Part shown: one piece after another, positions 8,229 to 17,509 of the stretch
How positions within the stretch are numbered: position 1 is the stretch's first letter
How the letters are laid out: each line of letters begins with the position of its first letter
Position numbers and translations under genes: made by a program
The notes under the pieces: model-generated
The model's input: the letters and a program-made list of their open reading frames with translations, nothing else
Databases searched by the model: none
Told to the model about the DNA's origin: nothing
NCBI RefSeq assembly: GCF_000429425.1
Contig: NZ_AUBV01000006.1
Coordinates: forward strand, 1 to 64,000
Direction of reading: 5' to 3'
Origin: Algoriphagus mannitolivorans DSM 15301
GTDB taxonomy: Bacteria > Bacteroidota > Bacteroidia > Cytophagales > Cyclobacteriaceae
Length of the DNA stretch: 64,000 nucleotides

Positions 8229-10310
8229 TTAAATTCCGGGCCTATAGGTTCTCTTGGCAGATTTGAGGACTGTTTCCTTATCCAGGCTCATGGGCTTGAG
8301 TTTTCGGTTGAGAAAATACTCCATCTGATCCGAATAATGAGGACTTCCGGGACGATTACTGGCGCCATAGACGTTGATGGTTTCAATCTCCGGCAATCCC
8401 TCTCCAAATTTCACTAGCATGATATAAGATTCTCCCTGAGCTCCTTTGCGCATTCCTTTTTCCCAAGGAGTTGATCTCATGGCGGCGATCACATCATCTA
8501 TTCCCCATAGTGCTAGGGCTTTATCCCCTCGTACTAATTTTTGATATTCTCCCAAGGGTACCAACGATTTCCCAAAATGGGTTTCAAAATGAGTTTTGGC
8601 AGCCTCAATCCCTTGTACAGCTTCAGCCTCGGTCAAAACGGTTTCAAAGCTTCTCCCTGTTTTCGCAAATTCATCCCACCAGTAGTAATATACAAAAGCA
8701 AATAGCGCAGCTCCTTCACTTTCCACTCCAGCTGATTTGTCCCAAGTGGCTAAGGTTTTGATTTGCGTAGCCAGTTCTGGATATTTCAAGGTGTCCAATT
8801 GGAACAAAGCCTCCATGTCGGTTCGGAAAGTAAGTTTTTTCGGTAGGGTCTGATCAAATTTTATCTTTTTAAACTCCTCATAGCTTAACCTTCCGGTATC
8901 CGCCATCAATTCCCGGAACCTCATGGAGCGGTTGTTGTCTCGAAGGATATAGCCCATTTCGACTGGATAGTCTTCCGGATTCAGATTATCTGCAAAAGAA
9001 CTCGCTTTGAAAGGGGAATGGTTGGTATTGAAAAGATAGCCTGAGGGTGGATTTACCTGCTGAGGCAATTCTGAAAAGGAGTGAAACTCTGACCAAAGCG
9101 ATTGTAGGGTATTTCCCGGGACGGTTCCTGAGTAGTCAAATCCGGGTGTACGCTTCGGTAGAAGTCCATTGCTTACATAGAAAATCGTGTCATATTTGTC
9201 TGCATAGACCGTGTTGAAATTGGTGAGCTGCATGGTGTTCATGGCGGCCTCCCATTCTGCGAAATTCTTGGCTTTGTTCATTCTCCACCATTGTTCGGGA
9301 GCTCCCACGCGTTGCAAAGCCCCAAAACGGATAGAAAAGGCACCTTGCTCGGTGACCAAAGTGGGACCATAAATACTTTTCCAGACTTTTTTGGGAACAG
9401 GTAAAGTGATCCAATCCCAAAGTCTCACCTTAAGCCAGACATACTTGGATTCGAGTTCCAGCCACTCTCCATCCACCCGGTATTCGTCTTCATCCTCCGG
9501 ATTGATTTCGAGTTGGTATAGGTCCAGGAAATCAGGAAAATTAACCGTGTGGGCCCAACCCAGATGTTCATTAACCCCATGGAAGATCATCGACCCTCCG
9601 GGAAACAAACCTCCTAAAATATTCCAGCCTTCTTCTGACTGTAGATGCGCCTCATACCAAGCCACTGGTCCCTCCAAAGGTTGATGGGAGTTGATAGCGA
9701 GGAAAGTTTCCCCGGAATCTGTTCGGGAGGAATGGAGGGCAATGGCATTAGAGCCTTTCGGGTTGGAATCTACCGGGATCAAATCGACCTGTCCATTCAC
9801 AATTTGCTGAACCGCTCGATCCGCTCCGGACATTTGGGCTAAAGAAAGGATGTAGGCAGAAAGAATTTCTTTGGGATTGATGGGGAAAGCAGGGCTATAA
9901 AAAACCTCCTCCGGATGAGCTAAGGCATAATCATTCAAGCCTGCAGCATAGCCTTCGAGGACTTTTTTGAATTCCGGAGAAAAGGTGGATTCATAGTTTT
10001 TTCGGGCAATTTCCTTGGTTTCCAACAGGTGGACAAAAAAATCAACTCCTGCACCTTGTTCTCCAAAAACTCTTCCTGCGAGTGCTTTTCCGGCTAAAAC
10101 TGTCTTTTGGATGGTTTCAAAGTCATCCTCGGCATGTGCCCAAGCCAGCCCATAAGCCACATCAGCATCTCTTTTCCCAAAAATATGAGGTACTCCAAAT
10201 TCATCTCTGACGATTTCAATTTGGCTAGTGTCCCAACCAGATGGTTTTAAGACTCTTTGGCAAGAAAAAAGAATCAGAAGGATGAGGGCAAAAGGAAGAG
10301 ATTTTTTCAT
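8229..10310 (-). CDS. penicillin acylase family (Ntn hydrolase) lipoprotein
   Basis: 693 residues. The N-terminus is a lipoprotein signal (LILLILFSC). The alpha-chain part has IVRDEFGVPHIFGKRDADV and AYGLAWAHAEDDFETIQ, typical of the family. NPKGSNAIALHSSRT places the autocatalytic cleavage at Gly-Ser, with Ser as the new N-terminal nucleophile. FLAINSHQPLEGPVAWYEAHL follows. The family hydrolyses amides such as beta-lactam side chains or acyl-homoserine lactones; the substrate here cannot be told from sequence. The gene is transcribed in the same direction as the amidase group but separated by 81 bp. Confidence 0.9.
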   Translation of the reverse strand: MKKSLPFALILLILFSCQRVLKPSGWDTSQIEIVRDEFGVPHIFGKRDADVAYGLAWAHAEDDFETIQKTVLAGKALAGRVFGEQGAGVDFFVHLLETKEIARKNYESTFSPEFKKVLEGYAAGLNDYALAHPEEVFYSPAFPINPKEILSAYILSLAQMSGADRAVQQIVNGQVDLIPVDSNPKGSNAIALHSSRTDSGETFLAINSHQPLEGPVAWYEAHLQSEEGWNILGGLFPGGSMIFHGVNEHLGWAHTVNFPDFLDLYQLEINPEDEDEYRVDGEWLELESKYVWLKVRLWDWITLPVPKKVWKSIYGPTLVTEQGAFSIRFGALQRVGAPEQWWRMNKAKNFAEWEAAMNTMQLTNFNTVYADKYDTIFYVSNGLLPKRTPGFDYSGTVPGNTLQSLWSEFHSFSELPQQVNPPSGYLFNTNHSPFKASSFADNLNPEDYPVEMGYILRDNNRSMRFRELMADTGRLSYEEFKKIKFDQTLPKKLTFRTDMEALFQLDTLKYPELATQIKTLATWDKSAGVESEGAALFAFVYYYWWDEFAKTGRSFETVLTEAEAVQGIEAAKTHFETHFGKSLVPLGEYQKLVRGDKALALWGIDDVIAAMRSTPWEKGMRKGAQGESYIMLVKFGEGLPEIETINVYGASNRPGSPHYSDQMEYFLNRKLKPMSLDKETVLKSAKRTYRPGI

Positions 10311-10395
10311 TCGAGAAAACTATATTTTCAAAATATAAGGGGAGCTTCAGGATTAACCAAGCTTTGCGGCTTTCCTCTATTTTTTTAAAAAAAAA

Positions 10396-10419
10396 GAAAG
10401 CCGACTGTTGCCGGCTTTC
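10396..10419 (-). terminator. intrinsic terminator of the metallophosphatase gene
   Basis: GAAAGCCG and CGGCTTTC form an 8-bp stem. On the minus strand the stem is followed by a run of ten T residues. It lies 46 bp past the stop of the gene at 10465-12141. Confidence 0.75.
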
Positions 10420-10464
10420 GGGGTGATCAACCACTTTTCTCCTTTTTGGAATTGAGCAATCGAC

Positions 10465-12141
10465 TTATCTGAATTCGTAATCGACTCCGCTTACTTGGGT
10501 CAACAAGGTGGCTGGAGCGTCTAGAGCCACCGCCGATTTTGGAGGGATCGGAGTGACTGGTGAATTTTTCGCCAAGTAGTTTTTTACTGCCTGGTGAAGC
10601 GTAAAGGCGGTATTTTCAGTCTCCTTTACTCCTTTGAACCTACAAAGCATATCATCTGGGTCTCCATCCCGCTCGCAGGCACATATTTTATAAACCTGAG
10701 TTGGATCAATTTGTTTTCCGTGAACCAAAGCGGATTGAACTCTTTTTCCTTCTTCGCCGAAGGCATTGAACTTCACTTCCATTCCTCGGAACTTGATCAC
10801 CCAGCCTCCAAACCGCTTAGAGGCATCCTCGGCAAAGACATTGTTGAGTTCCCTTTCCAGCCAATCCCGGATTTGAGCTCCGGTGACCTTGCCGGTTCGG
10901 ATGGTACTGTCCACGGGCAGCATATCAAAAATATACCCGTTGGTAATGGGGATATTTCCGCTTTGGTCTGGAGTGGATCGAGGTGGACAAAAGCGGAATC
11001 CATTGGATAGCACGATATCTACATCGGGAATTTGCCAGGAAATGGCATCCAAAATCATCGTGTCGATGGTGTTTTCGATCACAAAATACCGATAGAGAGG
11101 AATGGTGGAATAGCCTGCTACTTGCTGAATATCCTGAAGGTATGGTCCTTCATTCTCAGCGATGATTTTCTTCATTTCCATAGACTCAGGATATTTTTCC
11201 GCAGATACTTCCATGAGATCGTAATGGTCTGAGATCACCTTTCCGTTTTCGATTTTCAGATCTAGTTTTCCCACAAATGAACCAAAAGCTCCGGGCTCCA
11301 CCACTTTGGCGTATTTGGCCTGAATGGGTTTTCTGACCCGCTCATGGGTATCGCCTCCGAGTATGTAATCCACTCCTTCGCAGGCAGGAATATTGGCCAG
11401 GTGGATTTGTTGAGAAAGTCCTAAATGGGCCACAATAGCCACAAAAGCACATTTTTCTTGATTTCGTAGAACGTCCACGTAATGGGCTAGATTTTCTTCT
11501 GGTTTGGTATAGACTATTCCCTTGCTGTAGTTTGGGGATTGTCGGATGGGGACCAAATGATCCGTGTAGCCCAAAAAGCCGAATTTCACTCCATTCACTG
11601 TCCAGATATGGTAGGGAGGAAAGATCAATTCTCCTTTTTTTCCATCACCCAAATCATGGTACATATTGGCGCAGACCTTGGGAGCAGTCAAGGATCCCAA
11701 GAGATGCTGCATGGATTTTTTGTAATAAATCACTTCCCAGTTGCCGGGTAGGTAAAGGTCGTAATCCAATGCATTCAGGATGGGAACCATGGCTTCTCCA
11801 GTTGTTTTCACGGAAAGCTCTGAGCCTTGAAACATGTCTCCCGCATCAATGAGAAAGCTGTTTTCGAGTTTGGCTCTTTCCTGGTCCAGAAAGGTTTTGA
11901 GGTGGGAATAACCGCCTGTTTTTCGGAAAACAGATTTTCCATTTTCCCAAAACAACTCGTCATGTGCATGGATTTGACAGTGCACATCGGTGGTTTGGAG
12001 GATGGAAACGGTAAAGGATTTCGGATTGGATTTTGGCTTTTGTGAGGCTTGGGAAGCATGGCTTACGCCTGCAAGGCCGGTACCGGCTCCCAAGGCTCCC
12101 AATTGAGCCAGGAATTTTCTCCTTGAGGATTTCATGATCAA
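10465..12141 (-). CDS. Tat-exported metallophosphatase / 5'-nucleotidase (SoxB-like)
   Basis: 558 residues. A twin-arginine signal (SSRRKFLAQLGALGAG) implies folded export. The calcineurin-like domain has TTDVHCQ, DAGDMFQGS, LPGNWEV, AIVAHLGLS and GGDTHERV, the usual dinuclear metal ligands. The usual GNHE motif reads GNWE, so the catalytic-site His is replaced by Trp. From memory this resembles SoxB-type thiosulfohydrolases, but no other sox gene is seen here. The C-terminal 5_nucleotid_C domain (NGYIFDMLPVDSTIRTG) is present. The diheme cytochrome c gene lies upstream on the same strand. Substrate unknown. Confidence 0.87.
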   Translation of the reverse strand: MIMKSSRRKFLAQLGALGAGTGLAGVSHASQASQKPKSNPKSFTVSILQTTDVHCQIHAHDELFWENGKSVFRKTGGYSHLKTFLDQERAKLENSFLIDAGDMFQGSELSVKTTGEAMVPILNALDYDLYLPGNWEVIYYKKSMQHLLGSLTAPKVCANMYHDLGDGKKGELIFPPYHIWTVNGVKFGFLGYTDHLVPIRQSPNYSKGIVYTKPEENLAHYVDVLRNQEKCAFVAIVAHLGLSQQIHLANIPACEGVDYILGGDTHERVRKPIQAKYAKVVEPGAFGSFVGKLDLKIENGKVISDHYDLMEVSAEKYPESMEMKKIIAENEGPYLQDIQQVAGYSTIPLYRYFVIENTIDTMILDAISWQIPDVDIVLSNGFRFCPPRSTPDQSGNIPITNGYIFDMLPVDSTIRTGKVTGAQIRDWLERELNNVFAEDASKRFGGWVIKFRGMEVKFNAFGEEGKRVQSALVHGKQIDPTQVYKICACERDGDPDDMLCRFKGVKETENTAFTLHQAVKNYLAKNSPVTPIPPKSAVALDAPATLLTQVSGVDYEFR

Positions 12142-12262
12142 AACTTTGGGCTTATTGTAAGGGAATAAATTTTTTGACTAGGAAAGCGTTTTTCCAAGCT
12201 GAGGGAAAAATAGCTCTAATTCCAAATTAAATTTTGTGATCCCTGTCACAAAGGGGGAAAAT

Positions 12263-12348
12263 AGAGGCTGTCTCCTAAATAGGAAATGTCACCTAAAACC
12301 TAGACGCAGTGACAGTCTTGCCCAAAAGTATTTATTGAGACAGCCTCT
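12263..12348. repeat. short element with terminal inverted repeats (MITE-like)
   Basis: AGAGGCTGTCTC at 12263-12274 is exactly repeated in inverse at 12337-12348, and TAAATA follows each arm at a one-base offset. The 86-bp unit has no reading frame. GAGGCTGTCTC resembles known IS termini, so a miniature inverted-repeat element is plausible. It could instead be a hairpin terminator for the cytochrome gene that ends at 12366. Confidence 0.45.
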
Positions 12349-12365
12349 GAAAAAGTCATGGGTGA

Positions 12366-13349
12366 TTACTTCGAAGCAGTAAACTTGACCACTTCATTCG
12401 TGATGGGAGGAATAGTTTTCAAATAGGCATAGATAGCTTTTAGATCATCCTCCTTCATCCCCGCATACATGGTCCATGGCATGATGGTGTTGAATTCTCC
12501 AGGAGCTACTTTGGGAACCACATATCCGGAATCCACATATTGTTTGAATCTGCTCAGAAACATTTCCTCGGTCCAGTTACCGATTCCGGTATCTGGGCAT
12601 TGAGTAATGTTGGAAGATGTACTTACAGTGCCATCAGGAAAAGGGAAATCTCTTCCTCCTGCGTAAGCTAATTCTTCAATGATCATTCCTTCGGGGGTGA
12701 CTTGGGTATGACATTCGATACATCCGGAAGCATTGACCAGATAGGCTCCATAGGCTACTTGGTCTCCGGGAGATGGTTTTTTGACCATTTCTGCATTTTT
12801 GGGAATGGTCCTAAGGATCAAATTGACTGGAAAGTCGGGTTGGGAATCAGGAACGTTACTTTCAATGGAGGGCAAGGAACGTACATAAGCGATGATGTCA
12901 TAAATATCCTCCGGATCCATTTTTCCATAGTATAGATAAGGCATCAGGGGAAACATGGGGCGCTCATCATTGGTCACGCCTGTTGTGATCAGCCTGTACA
13001 ATTCCCCATCTGTGTAATCTGAAATTCCAAAGGGAGTAATGTTTTTGGCATAGAAAACACCAGGCAATCCCATTTCATGGTCAAATCTGTCTCCTCCTGC
13101 ACCAAGAGTGCCAGGGGCGGGTGGACCTGAAAAAAGTGAGAAATCACGGGTGGAGTGACAGTCCATACAAACTGCCACATGGTTGGCTAAATACGCTCCT
13201 CTTTCAATCCGATCAGGGGTGTATTCGATACTTAGTTCCGGGGCTGGGCTCACATCAGGATAGGATATGTAAAGCACGGCAAAGGCTACAGCAAAAAGAA
13301 TGACTACCGCTCCTAAAAAATAGGCAGCGATTTTTATGATTCGGTTCAT
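12366..13349 (-). CDS. membrane-anchored diheme cytochrome c
   Basis: 327 residues. One N-terminal membrane segment (IAAYFLGAVVILFAVAFAVL) is followed by two cytochrome c domains with CMDCH (about residue 61) and CIECH (about residue 213). Met ligands are available in FPLMPY and TIMPWTMY. Such proteins pass electrons from periplasmic dehydrogenases to the respiratory chain. A perfect inverted repeat lies just upstream of its start (13354-13376). It is transcribed toward the metallophosphatase gene but separated from it by the 12263-12348 element. Confidence 0.9.
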   Translation of the reverse strand: MNRIIKIAAYFLGAVVILFAVAFAVLYISYPDVSPAPELSIEYTPDRIERGAYLANHVAVCMDCHSTRDFSLFSGPPAPGTLGAGGDRFDHEMGLPGVFYAKNITPFGISDYTDGELYRLITTGVTNDERPMFPLMPYLYYGKMDPEDIYDIIAYVRSLPSIESNVPDSQPDFPVNLILRTIPKNAEMVKKPSPGDQVAYGAYLVNASGCIECHTQVTPEGMIIEELAYAGGRDFPFPDGTVSTSSNITQCPDTGIGNWTEEMFLSRFKQYVDSGYVVPKVAPGEFNTIMPWTMYAGMKEDDLKAIYAYLKTIPPITNEVVKFTASK

Positions 13350-13353
13350 AGTG

Positions 13354-13376
13354 CTTTTTGATTGGTTATCAAAAAG
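13354..13376. promoter_or_regulatory. perfect inverted repeat just upstream of the cytochrome c start
   Basis: CTTTTTGAT and ATCAAAAAG flank a 5-base spacer. The site ends 5 bp from the ATG at 13349, so it could be an operator or an mRNA hairpin over the ribosome-binding region. Function is inferred from position only. Confidence 0.4.
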
Positions 13377-13567
13377 TTAGGTAAAAAGCTAAGTATTTGA
13401 AAATCATCGGGAAGTAAATTTTGGATATTTGGTAAAAAGTGAATTTAAATCTTGATATGGTCCAATAGTTCGAAACAGAAATCTGTTTTAGGGTGCAGAT
13501 ATGTAATTTTTATGACCTTTTAGGGAAAAGTATTCCTATTTTCACCTTTAGAAAACCATCAATTATC

Positions 13568-14992
13568 ATGAAAAAAATATTCCTATTTGTATTCCTACTG
13601 ACAGGCATTGCAGCCTTTGGCCAGGAGGAGGATGTCTTGAAAAAACTGGATTCCAAGTCGGAGTTTTACGGCAAAATAGCCCATCAAATCTGGTCCAAAC
13701 CTGAACTTGGATATTTGGAAACTGAAAGCTCGGCCTTGCTTCAAAAAACACTTTCAGATGCAGGATTTAAAGTGACTGCAGGAGTGGCAAACATTCCAAC
13801 CGCTTTTGTGGCGGAATACGGTTCGGGTAAACCTGTAATCGGGATTATGGCGGAATTTGATGCGCTTCCGGGAGTTTCGCAGGAAGCTGTACCATTTCGC
13901 AAGGCAGTCGTCGATGGGGGAGCAGGCCATGCCTGTGGACACCACCTTTTTGGGACCGCTTCTGTGGCAGCAGGTATTTCTGTGAAAGAATGGATGGCTG
14001 CTAATAAAATCTCCGGAACAGTCCGAGTCTATGGTACTCCTGCTGAAGAAGGCGGAGGGGGCAAAGTGTACATGGCCCGTGCCGGCTTGATTGACGATGT
14101 GGACGCGATGCTGCATTGGCATGCAGGCTCTCAAAATGCCGCAGGAGCTACTTCTTCCTTGGCCAATATTTCTACCAAATTCAGGTTTTATGGAGAGGCT
14201 TCTCATGCCGCGGCAGCGCCGGAACGTGGAAAATCAGCTTTGGATGCTGTGGAAGCCATGAACTTTATGGTCAACCTGATGCGTGAGCACGTGCCGATGG
14301 AAACCCGAATGCATTATGTGATTACCCGTGGTGGTGAGGCTCCAAATGTGGTTCCTGCATTCGCAGAATCCTACCATTATGTAAGACATCCCAATGCTCA
14401 AGTGGTGAAGGACATCTTTGCCCGAATGGTTAAGGCTGCCGAAGGGGCTGCATTGGGCACCCAAACGCGCATGGAGTACGAGGTGATCAATGGAGTTTAT
14501 AACCTTTTGCCTAATGAGACATTGGCCAGAATCATGCACAAGAATCTGGAAAAAGTCGGCGGGGTAAACTACAATGCTGAGGAGAAGAAATTTGCCGAGG
14601 AAATCATCAAAACCTTCCCGAAAGGAGTGATTGCTTCTCCGGAAGATGCCACTAAAATTGCTCCGTTTGTAGTGAGCGAAACAGGTGGTGGAGGAAGTAC
14701 CGACGTGGGAGATGTCTCTTGGTTGGTTCCGACAGCGGGCTTAAATACCGCAACTTGGGTACCTGGAACTTCAGCCCACACTTGGCAGGCAGTAGCTGCC
14801 GGAGGTACAAGCATTGGTCAAAAAGGGATGATGGTAGCCGCAAAAACATTGACCTTGACCGCCATGGATATTTTCAAAAATCCATCTGTGACCAAAACCG
14901 CCCTTGAAGAATTGAACAAAAGGCGAGGTGCGGACTTCAAATATGAGGCTCTGGTAGGAGACCGAGAAGCTCCATTGGATTACAGAAAATAA
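13568..14992 (+). CDS. M20-family amidohydrolase (AbgB-like), secreted
   Basis: 474 residues from the ATG at 13568, which opens a clean signal peptide (MKKIFLFVFLLTGIAAFGQ); an upstream in-frame ATG at 13493 is unlikely. Metal-site motifs of the M20/AbgB group are clear: GIMAEFDALPGVSQ, GHACGHHLFG, GTPAEEGGGGK and a dimerisation domain around residues 190-310. Relatives cleave p-aminobenzoyl-glutamate or other N-acyl amino acids. The substrate here is unknown. A hairpin terminator follows at 15018-15057. Confidence 0.88.
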   Translation: MKKIFLFVFLLTGIAAFGQEEDVLKKLDSKSEFYGKIAHQIWSKPELGYLETESSALLQKTLSDAGFKVTAGVANIPTAFVAEYGSGKPVIGIMAEFDALPGVSQEAVPFRKAVVDGGAGHACGHHLFGTASVAAGISVKEWMAANKISGTVRVYGTPAEEGGGGKVYMARAGLIDDVDAMLHWHAGSQNAAGATSSLANISTKFRFYGEASHAAAAPERGKSALDAVEAMNFMVNLMREHVPMETRMHYVITRGGEAPNVVPAFAESYHYVRHPNAQVVKDIFARMVKAAEGAALGTQTRMEYEVINGVYNLLPNETLARIMHKNLEKVGGVNYNAEEKKFAEEIIKTFPKGVIASPEDATKIAPFVVSETGGGGSTDVGDVSWLVPTAGLNTATWVPGTSAHTWQAVAAGGTSIGQKGMMVAAKTLTLTAMDIFKNPSVTKTALEELNKRRGADFKYEALVGDREAPLDYRK

Positions 14993-15017
14993 TATTTGGT
15001 TTGCCAAAGTATCAAAA

Positions 15018-15057
15018 GGCCAGAAATTCCGCTGATGGAATTCTGGCCTTTTTTTCT
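15018..15057 (+). terminator. intrinsic terminator after the M20 amidohydrolase
   Basis: GGCCAGAAATTCC pairs with GGAATTCTGGCC (one bulge) and is followed by seven T residues. Confidence 0.85.
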
Positions 15058-15116
15058 TTCCTCTTTTTCAAAAAAATCTAACTTGTCATTCCTTTATTTT
15101 CCCAAAATACCCAAAC

Positions 15117-15656
15117 ATGGATAGAAGAAAATCCCTCAAGATATTAGGCGCTACCGGTGTCGGTATAGCAGGATTGGCCTTGCTGGATTGGAAGTGGCAG
15201 ATCGTGGATCGGCTTACCCACCAAGGATTTTTCTCTTTCGAAGAGGAAAAAACCATCACAGCCATTGCTGATACCTTTATCCCTGAGGGTTTACCTCCCA
15301 TTTTGCCATCTGCCGATGCCAAACCTATCGGTGCTTTAAGCACCGGGACTGACCAGTTTTTGATTCAGCTTTTTGAAAAATGCTACGAAAAGGAGGATCA
15401 GGAATTGATTAAGTCTCAACTGAAAGCCTTGCATCAAGCTGGATTTTTGGACCTGAGCCAGGAAGAAAGAGAGCAAATGCTTTTGGGGTTGAAAGACTCG
15501 GAAGTGGAAGAGGAGAAGAATTTCTATAACCTCATGCGCTCCAATACCATCATGGGCTTCACCACGGTCAAAGAAGTGATGGTCGAATACCGGGATTATA
15601 AAGTCGCCCCGGGATTTTATCATGGATGTGTAGATGTGCCTGCTTCAAAAGCCTAA
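15117..15656 (+). CDS. gluconate 2-dehydrogenase subunit 3 family protein
   Basis: 179 residues. The N-terminus is Tat-like (MDRRKSLKILGATGVGIAGL). The body matches the Gluconate_2-dh3 family: ITAIADTFIPEGLPP near residue 45 and VEYRDYKVAPGFYHGC at the end. These proteins are small partners of membrane-linked GMC-type flavoprotein dehydrogenases and help export or electron transfer. The GMC oxidoreductase gene starts 12 bp downstream, so the two form an operon. Confidence 0.88.
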   Translation: MDRRKSLKILGATGVGIAGLALLDWKWQIVDRLTHQGFFSFEEEKTITAIADTFIPEGLPPILPSADAKPIGALSTGTDQFLIQLFEKCYEKEDQELIKSQLKALHQAGFLDLSQEEREQMLLGLKDSEVEEEKNFYNLMRSNTIMGFTTVKEVMVEYRDYKVAPGFYHGCVDVPASKA

Positions 15657-15668
15657 ACCCAAAACGAC

Positions 15669-17366
15669 ATGCTTCAAGATTCTAAAGAAAAACGTACCTA
15701 CGATGCCATTGTGATTGGTTCAGGAGCTTCAGGAGGCTGGGCCGCCAAGGAGCTTTGTGAGAAGGGATTGAAAACCCTCGTCCTCGAACGAGGCCGTATG
15801 GTTCGTCATATTGAAGACTATCCCACTGCCTCCAAAGCTCCCTGGGAATTTGAATTCCGGGGAGTAGTCCCCATCGAGAAAAGATCCGGAGTTGGTGCGG
15901 CCAACTGGAGACGGGAGGAAACTATGCATTGGGCATTAGCTGAAGATGAGCAACCCTATATCGAGGAAAAGCCCTTTCGCTGGTTCAGAGGCTACCATGT
16001 AGGAGGCAAATCCCTGCTTTGGGCCCGGGGCACCCAGCGTTGGTCTGATTTTGATTTTGAGGGACCTGCCCGGGATGGCTTTGCGATCGATTGGCCGATT
16101 CGATACAAGGACATGGAGCCTTGGTACACCTATGTGGAGACTTTTGTGGGTTTTGCCGGAAGTCGGGATGGCTTGGATGTATTGCCGGATCAGGTGGTGC
16201 AACCGGGATTTGAGCTCAGTTGTGTGGAGCAGTATTACAAAGAGAAGCTCAAGGAATTCTATGGAAATGATAGGCACTTGGTGCAGGGGAGATGTGCGCA
16301 CCTTACTGACCCTCAGCAAATCCACAAGGATCAGGGCCGGAATAAGTGCCAAAACCAAAACATGTGTAACCGAGGCTGTGTGTATGGTGGGTATTTTTCT
16401 GCCAATGCATCTACCTTGCCTTGGGCAGAGAAAACCGGGAATCTGACCATACGGCCTGATTCTGTGGTAGAGTCTGTGCTTTACGATGAGCAGAAGGGAA
16501 AAGCTATCGGAGTTCGGGTCATTGACCGACACACCAAGGAGGCGATTGAGTTTTATGCTAAAGTGATTTTTCTCAATGCTTCTACGCTGAACTCCAATGC
16601 AATTCTGCTCAATTCCAAGTCTTCCAGATTTCCGAATGGATTGGGAAATGACAATGGCTTGATGGGCAAATATATTACCTGCCACAATTATCGGGGAAGT
16701 GGAAATGCCACGTTTGAAGGATTTCAGGATAAGTTTAACGACGGTAAGAATCCTGGGCATGCGTATGTTCCGAGGTTTCGAAATGTGTACCGCCAAGAAA
16801 CAGATTTCTTGAGAGGATATGCGATCGGTATGTCGGCCAGCCGGCAATTGGACGGCAATGGGGAATTGATCGGGGATGCCTTGCGGGACAACTTGCTCAA
16901 TCCCAAGTACGGGCTTTGGAGTATGGCAGCTTGGATGCAGGGGGAAATGGTCCCTGAGGAGTCCAATCATATCCGATTGAGTACCGAGGAAACCGACAAA
17001 TACGGAATTCCTAAAATCATCATGTCAGTGGAGTGGAAGGAAAATGACGACAAGATGACCCGGGATTTTGTGGAGCAACAAAGCGAAATGTACGAACGCA
17101 TGGGCTTCAAAAATATCAATGTCGTAGATCGAGGAAATCCTCCCGGATCAGATATCCACGAAATGGGTGGAGTTCGAATGGGAAATAATCCCAAGACCTC
17201 TCTGCTCAATAAGTATAATCAACTGCATGCCTGCAAAAATGTCTTTGTAACCGACGGGGCCTGCATGACCAGTGCCAGTACTCAAAACCCAACTTTGACC
17301 TTTATGACTTTGACAGCCCGGGCGGCCAATTATGCCGTGGAGGAGTTGAATAAATTGAATTTGTAA
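15669..17366 (+). CDS. GMC-family FAD-dependent oxidoreductase
   Basis: 565 residues. The FAD Rossmann motif is VIGSGASGGWAAKEL at residues 15-29. Further GMC features are GGKSLLWARGTQRW, NLTIRPDSVVESV, HEMGGVRMGNNP and VTDGACMTSASTQNPTL with the substrate-binding region near the C-terminus. There is no signal of its own, so it is probably exported with the Tat-type partner encoded just upstream. Relatives oxidise sugars, sometimes at C3 of glycosides. The sugar epimerase downstream supports a sugar role, but the substrate is not shown. Confidence 0.92.
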   Translation: MLQDSKEKRTYDAIVIGSGASGGWAAKELCEKGLKTLVLERGRMVRHIEDYPTASKAPWEFEFRGVVPIEKRSGVGAANWRREETMHWALAEDEQPYIEEKPFRWFRGYHVGGKSLLWARGTQRWSDFDFEGPARDGFAIDWPIRYKDMEPWYTYVETFVGFAGSRDGLDVLPDQVVQPGFELSCVEQYYKEKLKEFYGNDRHLVQGRCAHLTDPQQIHKDQGRNKCQNQNMCNRGCVYGGYFSANASTLPWAEKTGNLTIRPDSVVESVLYDEQKGKAIGVRVIDRHTKEAIEFYAKVIFLNASTLNSNAILLNSKSSRFPNGLGNDNGLMGKYITCHNYRGSGNATFEGFQDKFNDGKNPGHAYVPRFRNVYRQETDFLRGYAIGMSASRQLDGNGELIGDALRDNLLNPKYGLWSMAAWMQGEMVPEESNHIRLSTEETDKYGIPKIIMSVEWKENDDKMTRDFVEQQSEMYERMGFKNINVVDRGNPPGSDIHEMGGVRMGNNPKTSLLNKYNQLHACKNVFVTDGACMTSASTQNPTLTFMTLTARAANYAVEELNKLNL

Positions 17367-17509
17367 TTGGTCAACGGTCCACGGACGACAGTCAACAGCC
17401 AGTCAATTCTATCCATATAGAGCATGATCTGAATTGGCCTCATCGAATGAAGTTCTCATAATTCGGCAGTGGACCGTGGACTGTCGACAGTTGACAAACC
17501 TTAAAACCT
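17367..17509. repeat. GTCAAC/GTCCAC-rich inverted repeat segment
   Basis: GGTCAACGGTCCACGG near 17370 and GGACCGTGGACTGTCGAC with AGTTGAC near 17470-17495 are largely complementary. This looks like a Bacteroidota intergenic repeat rather than a simple terminator. Confidence 0.5.

Noticed and set aside
15936..16970. 344-codon minus-strand frame
   Set aside because: Lies wholly antisense to the well-supported GMC oxidoreductase gene and has no family features.
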